Shown: positions 26,301 to 38,300 of the stretch, one piece after another
How positions within the stretch are numbered: the first letter of the stretch is position 1
Layout: every line of letters starts with the position of its first letter
Origin: Congeria kusceri
Lineage: Eukaryota; Mollusca; Bivalvia; Myida; Dreissenidae
Reading direction: 5' to 3'
Assembly (NCBI GenBank): GCA_027627225.1
Contig: CM051027.1
Location: 90,766,151 to 90,830,150 of the forward strand
Length of the DNA: 64,000 bases
Position numbers and translations under genes: made by a program
The notes under the pieces: generated by a model
The model's input: only the letters and a program-made list of their open reading frames with translations
Databases searched by the model: none
What the model was told of the DNA's origin: nothing

Positions 26301-29300
26301 CTCTGCTGAAAAAATGTGGCCGTCATGGGGCGGGGCAATTTTCCTTATATGGGTTTAATGAATACTTTAAAAAGCTTGTGAACACTCTAAGCGCCACATT
26401 TATTGCCCAGTCTTCATGAAAATTGACCAGATCCTTTGTTCCAGTGATATCTCGGCAGACAAGTTCAAAACTAGGTCATGTGGGGTAAATATCTGGTAAC
26501 TAGGTCTCCATGGTAAAATTGAACAAAAAGCTTTAAAACATTCTTTTAGGCCACATTTATAGGCCAATCATCACAAAACTTGCTCAGAACAGTTTAGTTC
26601 CTTAGCCTCTCAGGTGAGCGACCTAGGGCCTTTTGGCCCTCTTGTTTTTATGATATCTTGGACAAGTTCGAAAATAGTTCCGGTCCGTTGAAAAACATGG
26701 CCGCCAGGGGTGTGTGTGTGGGGGGAGTTTTCCTTATATGGCTATTGAAAAGCTTGAGAACGCTCTAACAGTCACATTTTTTTCCCAATCAACATGAAAC
26801 TTGCTCAGAACCTTTGTTCTTATGATATCTTGGCCGAGCTCGAATATGGTTCCGGTCTGTCAATAAACATGGCCGCCCGGGGTGGGGGGGTGGGGTCAGT
26901 TTTCCTAATTGAGCTATAGAAATAGAAAAAGTTTGTGAACACTCTGGAATTCATTTTTTGCCCAAGACACATGAACCTTGCTCAGAACATTTGTTCATAT
27001 CATATCTTTGCCGAGTAAAAAAAAGGTTCGTGTCCTTTAAAAACACGGTCTAGTTTTCCTTATATGGATATATTGAAAATTTTTAAAAGCTAGTGAACAC
27101 TGTAGAGGCCACATTTGTATCCGAATCATCTTGAAACTTTCTTAGAATATTTGTCGCAATGATGTCTCGGACAAGCTCGAACCCAGGTCATATGTGGTAA
27201 AATACTAGGTCACCAGGCCAAATTGAAAAAAAAACAAGCTCGCGAACAATCTAGATGCCACAATTTTAGCAGAATCTTCATGTAACAGTTTAACTCCTTA
27301 GCCCCTCAGGTGAGCTACCTAGGGCCTTATGGCCCTCTTGTTTTCCACTTAAGAACCTTTCAAACTTAATGGACAAGCTTACGTTATTACATGTACTAAG
27401 ATTTATTTACAAGTGTTTCAAAGGCTCATGTCAGACAATAGAAACGACTGATGTATTTCAATATACAGATAAGTAATCCTTGCTGTTAACTCTTGATCTG
27501 TATGGAGGACTTTTTTTGCAAACTACTTTCATTGTTGCATTGCTTTAATATACAATATATAACTAGTCTCTGCTGCATTGTTAAGTATGATCAATAAAGC
27601 ATTTAAGTGGTGTATATTGATTTATTGACAACATTTTTACTACATGTAGATTGCAGCCAACAAAGTAAAATATTTGTTAAAGAGACCTATTCACAGATTA
27701 TTAACTTGCCAACAACAATTTTCAGAACGTTTGTCAAAGATGCTACAAAGAACATTCTACATGTTATAAAGAAGTAATATAACGCATATGCAACAGAGGT
27801 ATATTAGAAATGATCACATTTTATGTATTATAGTAACATTAATTAATAATCATCAATCAAAATGGATTACTTTGTTTAAAAAAAAACAACAAACAGCTGT
27901 GAACCGTTCCCTTGTAACAATGAAGTATTAACAAATAAACATATTTGCTCATAACATGATATTGTTGATATATTTCAGTATCCGATATCGTTTGTGTTGA
28001 ATTTCGTGATTCCCAAAGAGAACGTGCTCAATAAGTTGGAGGCGGAATGTGCGAAACACCCAACAACCCAACAGGCAGCTAAAGGTGGGAAGAAAGCAGA
28101 AGTCCCTAAACAGTCGGATGAGGCAGATTCGTCTAGGACTCAGGTATTCTTGTTCCAAGGAATTAACAGTTTACTCATTGCAGACTGAAGAGTCTATGTT
28201 ACGAGTTGCGTGGAATAAGTTTCACATTCTAAAAAATCTATGTTATGAGTTCCAGCAGGGAAAGATCTAGGATTAAAAAAGGTACAGGGTGCTGCTAAAA
28301 AGGAGCAGGGTGGAAAGCTGCACCAGTTTATTGACATAATCTAAAAATTTGCTAAATCCAGGGTTTTCAAGAGTCTTCTGCATCTGATAAAGGCTTTTAA
28401 GCATTGTCTATTCATTTGTCCATTGAATATTTGCAACATATATTCAATTTCATAAGAAAGTCAACATTTCTGTGCTGACCAGCCCAGGGGCAACAGGGGG
28501 AACCAAAAAGGAGCAGGGTGCAGCACCCTCCTATTTCATTCTAGATCTTTTCCTAGAGTTGCGAAGAATAAGTTCACAGGGTTCGCACTGGTCTTGAAAA
28601 GTCCTTAAAAGCGTAGGTGTTTTTGAAAAGTCCTTAAATTGGGTATAACCTTGAAAAAATGCCAAAATGGTACTTAAATTTGACACAAAGTCCTTGAATT
28701 TCTGAAAACAACCTTTGGGGTAATTATGTAAGGTCACTGACCAAGACCCATTCCTGTGACAGGCAATTGAGCAGAATTATGCCCCTTTTTATACCCCCAC
28801 AAACAAAGTTTAGGGGGGGGGTATATTGGAGTGAGCTTGTCGGTCTGCTGGTCCATCGGTCTGTTGGTTTTTGGTTTCCGGATGATAACTCAAGAAAGGC
28901 TTGACATATTCAAATAATTTTTGGTACACATGTGTAACATCATAGAATAATTAACTGTGAATTAACTGCTGATATTACGAGAGCTTGCTAGCAATCATCT
29001 TTAATTAGGCAATGAATGCTGACAAACAGCTCGTTGTGTTTTCACAAGTTTGATAAAACGTGATAAGAAATTGCCGAGTTGAAATACACACGGCAGTTGT
29101 GCCAGACTGGCTGTTGGCGAGTAAAGGTCTGGGTCATAAATTATGTCCGCTGGACATTAACCAGTCGCCGCAAAGTGCCTTATTCACGTCTATATCAGTA
29201 CCAATTGCTTGTTATGATTTGGGTACACCACGAAGTCGGCGTTTAACGTAAAATGAGACTCGTTGATGAAAACTTCATTTAAAAAAATCGGATACAGGGC

Positions 29301-32300
29301 AAAATTGTAGGTGCGGGCTCAAAATAAAAAGAATTTTTTTTTTTTCGATTTACGATTTTAAGGTGCGGCAAATCCGACGAACATCTGATCAATTTGTTGT
29401 GGCCTAACAGTCTCCTGCACAAGTTTATCAGCCAGTTCAAACATAGGAGTTTTATCATCCTTCTTTAAAACTTTAGCATTGACATATCCACTCTCTAAGA
29501 ACAGTGCTTCAGCTAGGCCTAAATGGCAGGGCGCAGCGCCCGGTCCAAATTGCCCCCCGCCCTGCTGCCCTCGATCCCGCCCTGCCCTCTTTAATCTCAG
29601 CTATGCCGTATATACAACCGTATTCTAGTTTATTAAGCTGTCGTGTCTATATACATGTACTACGCAATAAACAAAAACGGATGTACGCTGCTTTAATTTA
29701 ATCTCGTGAGGTAATACCATCCGACAAAATCCGTGTATATTATGTCATTTATCTCGCTTTTGATCAAGTTAAGAGCTCGCTCAATTTGCCAATCTGATCA
29801 TGACGCCCAGACGATGTCAATTAAAATGGCTATTGAATTATCATATCGTCACTGGACGTATCCATACAAAAAATTAGTCATGTATATGCAGTTTTTGCAA
29901 CTGGCGAATGCACGCATGTTTTCTGTGAAGTGTCCTTGACCTTTCAGAATTTGGCGCGAATTTTTAGCAAAACACATTTTTATCATGGAGATACATTTCA
30001 GAAATATGGTACATGTGTTCGTGTAATAAAAAAATATTGCTAAAATCGATCGTGAGCAGTTGAGAAGTCATTTATGAATTAAGCGCATCAAACCCACATA
30101 TCATCGGTACTTGAATAGAAATAAGTTAAAGACCTAGTTTAAGGAATGTTTGGACTCTCCATGGGGTATTCCACTCAGTGTATTGGTCCACCATAAAATC
30201 TCTTATCAATATCTGCAATCTTTTCTCTCAGCTGACTGGGCAATGGCTGAATGCACTGTTTCAATATATCTCTACCTCTGCAGCAGTGTATTATCTCAGC
30301 TGATAAGGGTTACCACACTGTGACCACAGTAGGGTTCCAGTACACAAGGGGCATATGACCTGAGATTTTTTTTTTTGGGGGGGGGGTCAAATAGAGAAGG
30401 ATTAAACTAAGCCTTTAAACACTTACTGTATTATGATATATTTTAATCCAATCTAAGTTATCCATACATAGAAAACAACAAGCATTTCAACGTGAAATGC
30501 AACAAAGTGCATCATAATTCTGTACTTTCCCATTTACGGCACACAAACACTAAAACATTTTCATGTTTGCTGACGGCATATTTTACTATTTTGATCAGTA
30601 ACTCGTCGAACTGATGTCGGCTTCACATCAAGGGCGTGATTTGTGCTTTGATGCTCAAACAAAATCGTGTGCAGCTTACTAGTAATTAAATTTGTGTAAA
30701 AAAGGATTTTGGAGTACTAAGAACAGGTCCAGGAGTAAATGAACAATGAATGTTTTCACGGTTGAATTTAATGTGTAAACAATGAAATTAAAGTGGATTT
30801 TTAATAGAAAGGTTTTTATTAATTTGATATATTTAAAGAGCTGTTATGAAATTTGGGTTCTCACGTTGGGATTTTTAATAGAAAGGTATTTATTAATTTG
30901 ATATATTTAAAGATCTGTTATGAAATTTGGGTTCTCACGTTGATTACCAAAGCGGAACATCAAATTAAAATAATTAATCGAAAATATTTTGTTGCCCAGA
31001 TACATGTATATTAATAACAATTACATATCTCAGTGACCAAATCGTGTTATGTTGGAAAACGCGATAAACTATTTCTTAACGCTGGCAACATCATAAAGTA
31101 CTCGTGGAAAATGTGCGTGTAACGCGCGTACTATTCCCTAACGCCAGCAACGTCATGAAATACTCGTGGAAAGTGTGTGTGTGTATAGCTGCTGGTAAAC
31201 GCTTTGGTGCATGTATAATATTGACCACAACCGTGTCCTGTAAAAAAGATCATGTTAAAAACTGACAATGTGCCATAATGTCAATATAAATGTAAGTTTT
31301 TTTTACGTAACATCGGTTAGCGAGAGTTCGTTCTGGTTTTGCTACAGCGTTTTAAAATTAATTAATTGGTAAAAAAATAATTGGTAATTACGTATTGGAA
31401 TACGTATCAAAATTCCAAATACAGAATAACATGTTTATCGTCATTTGATAAATTGTAAATTCATTTGATTTATTATAGTTATCTCTTCCACTGTATACAA
31501 CTATGAAGTATCTTTACAAACATGAACAGTCAAACGCTGCATTTTGTAAAGAAATGAATGGTTTAAATTTTGTTTACAGGTATTTAATAAGTTTCCAATC
31601 ACATATTTTCAGTTTTATTTTGAAATACCTACCTGTAGAACAGTTTATTTTATGAAATGTACATGTTTTCGGACTTTTCATTTCGGACGTAGGTTTGTAC
31701 ATAGCAAATACAGCCCAATGCATTTGATTATATTTATACTAGCTATAGTTAAAACTGTTAAATTTGAATGCTATTGATAATATTTGGGGGGGGGGGGTAC
31801 AGTTATTTTTGTTAAATAAATACATTTGAAGTTTCATATAAAAAATAATTTTGATTGAAAATATTATCGTATGTTGTATTAGAAGAATAATGAATATTCT
31901 TTAAACCATTTATTATGCTTTGTATATATAGAATGAACTTTTTTAAGTTATACAATAATATAATAGTGCAATAATGTTATTGCTTACTACACATAATTTA
32001 GTTTTATTATTCAAAATAAATATAAGTATGGAATTTTTTTTATTTATAAATGAAAAAGCAACAACATTTTTTATAAGCATATACATATATTGGTATATAC
32101 TCTTCAAAAAAAATAAGAACGTGCGCAAAAATGCCCTTTTTAGGATTTAGCACCCTGCCCTTTTGAAATCCTGGCTGGAACACTGTAAGAAAGAACTAAA
32201 ATGCAGGACAAAGAACTTCAAGGTTTGCATGTGTGTGAATTTATTTCAATTTGATCACAATAAATACCAAATGACAAATAATTATGAACATGCTAAAACC

Positions 32301-35300
32301 ATGAGAAACAATCACAACTATAATTTGCACAATTAGACTGGATTAACGGAACAACACTGAACCCGGTTTAACCATATTTGTAATCGATTAACATCGATTA
32401 TAGTGAAATACCAATCAAGCAGACGACTGACTGAGAATTGTTGCGGTGACAAGTTGACAGCTTGAATAATAGAACGTTAATTATTATTTGCGGTTCCATT
32501 ATGACCATGAATGTAGCGAAAAATTTATAATGGTGAAAATTTCCGTATATACGGTATATCGGTTGAAGTTAGCGTGTAAGTACATATCTCTGTAACTACT
32601 ACAGATATTCAATGAGAATATATTCGGGATTTCAGTCAATTTTCGAAATGTATTTGTGATTTTTTCCCCCCAAAATTGTTCTTGTGTTTGCAGGCTTCGG
32701 GTAAGTTTGTGATCTTTTGTGTTTAATATGCATATATTATCTTTATTATCTTTATTTATGAAGTATTATGTTTGATACACAGTTATCAAAGTATAGTACT
32801 GTATTAGTCAAATTTTAATAGTATTGTAAAGTATGGTCACCAAACAATGTTGTGAAATATTTGTTTTATTGTTTAATCCAAGTTATTAATATCATTCATT
32901 GACTTTTCTTTTTCATAAATATTAGCAATGTTTATTGGTGTCAAGCACTTTAGGAGCATACTTTAAGTTCCATGTTTACAAAGGCAATAATATGATATTT
33001 TGTCATTTTAAAATCATCTTAAAAGAGCAATGGGCATTTAAAACCACGTAATTGTATGCCTACCACCTGCTGAACATGTCCATATATATCATTATTTCAG
33101 AAACGAATCATTCTGTATGAAAACTGCATAAAGCACTTCATGGAATATTTTGAAAGCCGAGACAATATTGTCACAATTGACGTCTCCAGTGGTCGTGAGG
33201 ATGCCATATGGGCCAAGCTGTGTGAATTCTTCTCCAAATATGACTGCCAGTCGAGTAGAATTGTAGAGTCTGTGATTATATTTGGCTTTAGTGAGTGTCC
33301 TTTGAAGAAAACATTATTATTTGTGGTTGTGTAACATGTATTTATGTTGTATATTTTACACTCTTATTACTGATAGTTATAAGGCCTGTTGCTGTCTAGT
33401 TGACTGTGGTTAAATCTGAACATTACATATTATCTTATAATTAGCACTAGATTAGTTATGATAGAGTAAAATCTACATGTATGAAAACTGAACTACATCG
33501 GGACTGCGTCCATGACAGGTTTTTCACTGTTTGGATCACCCAGGTTTTCATGAAATTCCATTATTTCAGTTAAATGAACACACCGTTCAATAAGGTTTTA
33601 TGTGTAAATATACAATAATAGGATGGTGTACTCTGGTATACTCTATTGAGTTTTAATATTGTTTTATGAATAATAAATCAAGAAAAGTGTTTCCTTATTT
33701 GAAAAAAAAAATGCAGGGGGGATTAATAATGAGCAGGAGAAGTACCCTGCTATTTCTGTCTAGGTCTTTCCTCTAATATTTATAATGTACATGGAATTTG
33801 TACATTTGCACTAAGCAATAACCATATTGTTTTTCTGATACAGGTGAGGGGGAGCTAGATGCGATCGACATGTCCAGGTACAATGTCACCACCGTGAAAC
33901 TGAAAGACCTTATCAAGGATGAGTCGTCCTCAGTGGTATGCAGTCCGTAGTGTATCAAAGTAATTTTTTGTAATTTAACTCTGGAAATAAACTATCAGGC
34001 AGGGATTTTTAACCAAATTTTTTGAAGAAAAATTTCGGTTATTAGATTGGCGTATGTCGTTGGGCGGGCTGGCGGGCATTTGGGTGGGCATAGCACTTAT
34101 CATTTCCGCTCTCTAACTCGAGAACAGATTGAGATATTTTAATGAAACTTCATACATAGATACCTTATATCGAGACCTCGCTTGGGATTGCATATGGGGT
34201 GGGTGGGGTCAAGGTCAATGTTGCTGTTACTAAAAATAAAAAACGGTTTCCGCTCAATAACTTCAGAACGCATTGAGATATTTTAATGAAACTTCATACA
34301 TAGATATGTTATATCAAGACCTCGCTTGGGATTGCATATCGGTTGGTTGGGGTCTAGGTCAAGGTCACTGTTACTAAAAATAGTGAAACGGTTTCCGCTC
34401 AATAACTTGACAACGCATTGAGATATTTTAAACTTAATACACAGATACCTTATATCGAGACCTCGATTGGGATTGCACAAGGGGTGGGTGGGTTAAGGCA
34501 TACATGCCATATGTCCCAGATCATCCGGGATTGTCCCGGAAATGCAGTGCCCGTCCGGCAGTCCCGGAATTAGTTCATAATTATGTTCCGGAAATCATAA
34601 AAACTGTGCATACGTATATAAGATTACCTTTTCACAGACCACTAATCCCCTAATTTGTCCCCTAGGCAATGCATACCCGATTAAGTAATGTGTCATAATC
34701 GAGCAATTAACACCAGTTGTCACACTTCCACTCTAATCGACTGCATTCTAAAGCTGCAATAAGTAACCGAGTAGCTCCGCCTTGATGGCGGAGCTTCATT
34801 CCCACAGAAAAATCGATATAAGCCAATTAAAGTTGAGTTATTTCAGTTTGCAAATGCCGTGAACGATCAACCAATCGGCGTAGTACACATTTATACACTC
34901 ATTAGTAAGTGTATACATGCATCATACACTCATTAGTAAGTGTATGCATGCATCAGTTGATAACGAAAGAGTACTTACAATCCCGACCACAAATAAAAGC
35001 AGTTTACTCAATGGTTTCCATTGTCACAATATCCGCAGTTTTTTTACTACCTAAACAAAGCATTGTTTTATATTACTTTCCTTGAAATTTTTGTTTTATA
35101 TTACTTTCCTTGAAATTTTGGGTAAAATAGTCGTAAACAATTTTTCTGTTATGCAATGTTAAACCCGTGTTTTGCTAGAAAAGAGCGTGAAATGTCTGCT
35201 GGCACCAACGACGTCATGTTCCACGCTTGGAAAGTTTGCTTGTACCGACCATGTGCTTTGCTTAATACAGACATGTCAAATGGCAATAAAAACTTCGTAG

Positions 35301-38300
35301 TTAAAGAACTTTGAAATCTTTACTTTTTAGATTATAGATTAGCGAAAACCGGTCAGTTGGGCGGTTGGTCGGGCGGGCGTTGCAATGTCCTTAAACATTT
35401 GCGTTAAAGTTTCGTATTCCTGTCATATTTTCAAAAGTTCTTGGTCAGTCTTCATGAAACTTGATGGTCCTCTACCAAACCTGTGAAATGGTTCCGCTTA
35501 AATGCACATGATGGCCGCCAGAGCTAAGAATATAATTATGTCTAAACCCCATTTTCTTCTAAACCTATGGCTAGATTTTCAAACCTCTACCAAACCTGTG
35601 AAAATGGTTCCGCTTCACTGAACAAGAAGGCGGCCGCAGCTAAAACTAGACTTATGTCTAAACGCAATTTTCTTCTAAACCTATGGCCAGATTTTCAAAT
35701 AATTTTACACAAATGTTCGTTTAATGTTCCTTTACCAAACTTATTCAAATGGTTCCACCTCACTGCACAAAATGGCCACCAGAGCTAAAAATAGAATTAT
35801 GTCTAAACGCCATTTTCTTCTAAACCTATGGCTAGATTTTAAACTAATTTTACACAAATGTTCGTTAGTGTTCCTCTACCAAACTTATTCAAATGGTTCC
35901 GCCTCACTGCACGAAATGACCACTAGAGCTAAAAATAGAATATACGTTAAAGTTTCGTATTCCTGTCATATTTTCTAAAGTTCTTTATCAATCTTGATGA
36001 AACTTTACACTCTACCAAACTTATTCAAATGGGTCCGCCTCACTGCACAAAATGGCCACTAGGGGTAAAAATAGAATTTGCGTTAAAGTTTTGTTTTCCT
36101 GTCATATTTTTAAAAGTTCTTGGTCAGTCTTCATGAAACTACAGAAATGTTCCTTGGATGGTCCTCTACCAAACCTGTGAAAATGGTTCCGCTTCACTGC
36201 ACAAGATGGCTGCCAGAGCTAAAAATAGAAATATGTCTAAACACCAACTTCTTCTAGACCTATGGCTAGATTTTCAAATAATTTCACACCAATGTTCGTT
36301 TAGTGGTCCTCTACCAAATGGTTCCGCCTCACTGCACAAAATGGCCACTAGAGTTTGACATGAAACTTCCATACTTCTTCACCAACTTTGAATTGTATAT
36401 GTGCCCCCATCGGCAAAATAAAATATCCGGCTTTAATGCGGTTTCTGCATTTTTCTCTTGTTGTAGATAAGTTTCGTAGTGGAATAACTTTCGATCTTTG
36501 GCTTTTAATGAATATTTTTATTGCTACGAGTACTTCTAACAATAACACTTTTTTCATGAAAAATGTACATTGCTTGGATTGGAATAAACACATGAACACT
36601 CGCCCTTATTTCCCGCCAAAACAATTTTCCGCCAAATAAGAATGCTTATTTGGAAAAATAATTAACTTACGTACATGTCCCAGATAATCAGTAAAATTCC
36701 GGTAAATTTGCGGGCAGAGTCCTGGAAATGATCCAAAAAATTATGGCATGTATGGTTAAGGTCAAGGTCACTGTTACAAAAAATAGAAAAACGGTTTCCG
36801 CTCAAAAACTTGAGAACGTATTGAGATATTTTAATGAAACTGAATACATAGATACCTTATATCGAGACCTCACTTGGGATTGCATATGGGGTGGGTGGGG
36901 TCAAGGTCATTGTTACTAAATATAGAAAAATGGTTTCCGCTCAATAACTTGATAATGCATTGAGATATTTTAATGAAATTTAACACATATATACCTTATA
37001 TCGAGACCTCGCTTGGGATTGCAAATGGGGTGTGTGGGTTCAAGGTCAAGGTCACTGTAACTAAAAATATAAAAACAGTTTCCTCTCAATAACTTGAGAA
37101 GCATTGAGATATTTTAATGAAACTTAATACATAGATACCTTATATTGAAATCTCACTTGGGAATGCATATTGTGGGGTCAAGGTCACTGTTACAAATATA
37201 GAAAAACGCTTTCCGCTCATTAACTTGAGAACGCATGGATATATTCTTATACAACTTTATACATAGATACTTGATATCGAGACCTCGCTTTGTATTGCAT
37301 AAGGGTTGGGTGGGGTCAAGGTCATGGTCAACGTAACTAAAATTAGAAAAACGTTTTCCTCGCAATAACTTGAGAACGCATTGAGATATTTTAATGAGAA
37401 AGCATTGAGATATTTTAATGAAACTTAATACATAGATACCTTATATTGAGACCTTACTTGGGATTGCATATGGGTTGGGTGGGGTCAAGGTCAAGGTCAC
37501 TGTTACTAAAAATAGAAAAACGGTTTCCTCTCAATAACTTGAGAACGCATTGAGATATTTTAATGAAACTTAATACATAGATACCTTATATTGAGACCTT
37601 GCTTAGGATTTCATATAGGGTGGGTGGGGACAAGGTCAAGGTGACCATTACTAAAAATAGAAAAACGGTTTCTGCTCAATAACTGGAGAACGTATTGAGA
37701 TATTTTAATGAAATTTAATACATAGATACCTTATATCGAGACCTCGCTTGGAATTTTGTATGGGGTTGGTGGGGTCAAAGTCACCATTACTATTATTTTT
37801 TTCGTGTGATGACTTTAATGTATTTCATTAAAAAAATTTGGTTTTCGTGGAATTTCCAAATTTCTTGTTTTCATTGTTTTTGGAATAATGGTTTCAGTAC
37901 CCATCAAATTGTGAATTTAGCATTAAAAAATCTTGTTAATTGGGGAAAGATTTAAGAAAATAATTTAAATAATGAATTAGTTCAACTAGTATTAAATTGG
38001 TTAAACTTTGTATTTAAAGGTGTTCATAACCATAAAAGTAATTTCATGATTGTGGATTCACATTTCCTATGTATTTAGGATTTTGTCAATTTAGATTTGG
38101 GAATATTTTCATTCCAATATGGAAAACTAAACATCTTTTGCATTGGTAATGGGTCCTTTTATCAAAAACTGTTAAATAATGAAAAAAATCATTTTCAGGT
38201 ATTTTGTTGTAGGTTTTTTTTGGAAGTCAAAAAACAATGCAAAACAGAAATCTTGTTAATGAATTAATATTTTAAGACTGCTTGCATGGTAACAGAGTTG

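Larger units (their letters stand above)
23275..27340 (+). mobile_element. Tandem-core (pearl-like) element, copy C, interrupted
   Basis: It starts AGCTCACCTGAGCACAAG and ends CAGGTGAGCTACCTAGGGCCTTATGGCCCTCTTG, with TT on both sides. Its core has ~155-bp units (AAGCTTGTGAACACTCTAGA, GATATCTCGGCCGAGTT, AAAAACATGGCCGC). It is split by unrelated DNA (about 24045-24835) and by the complete copy at 25085-26644. The 234-codon frame at 23393-24097 is merely four of these units read through. Confidence 0.8.
34499..36754. mobile_element. TIR element with CATACATGCCATA ends
   Basis: The ends CATACATGCCATA and TATGGCATGTATG are perfect inverted repeats, followed inward by palindromic CCGGGA/TCCCGG sequence on the left. 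GTTAAGG flanks both sides (34492-34498, 36755-36761). With one more base the duplication would be 8 bp, so a hAT origin is likely but not proven. The left interior resembles the element at 8759-10866. The middle holds a different tandem array (35340-36360). Confidence 0.7.
34016..37872 (+). mobile_element. Tandem-array element (~145-bp units), interrupted
   Basis: Starts near TTTGAAGAAAAATTTCGG and ends near GTGGAATTTCCAAATTTC. Units are marked by AACGGTTTCCGCTCAATAAC and TATCGAGACCTCGCTTGG. About three units lie before and eight after the inserted element at 34499-36754. The same family occurs at 1560-3322 and inverted at 53870-54900. Borders are approximate. Confidence 0.65.
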
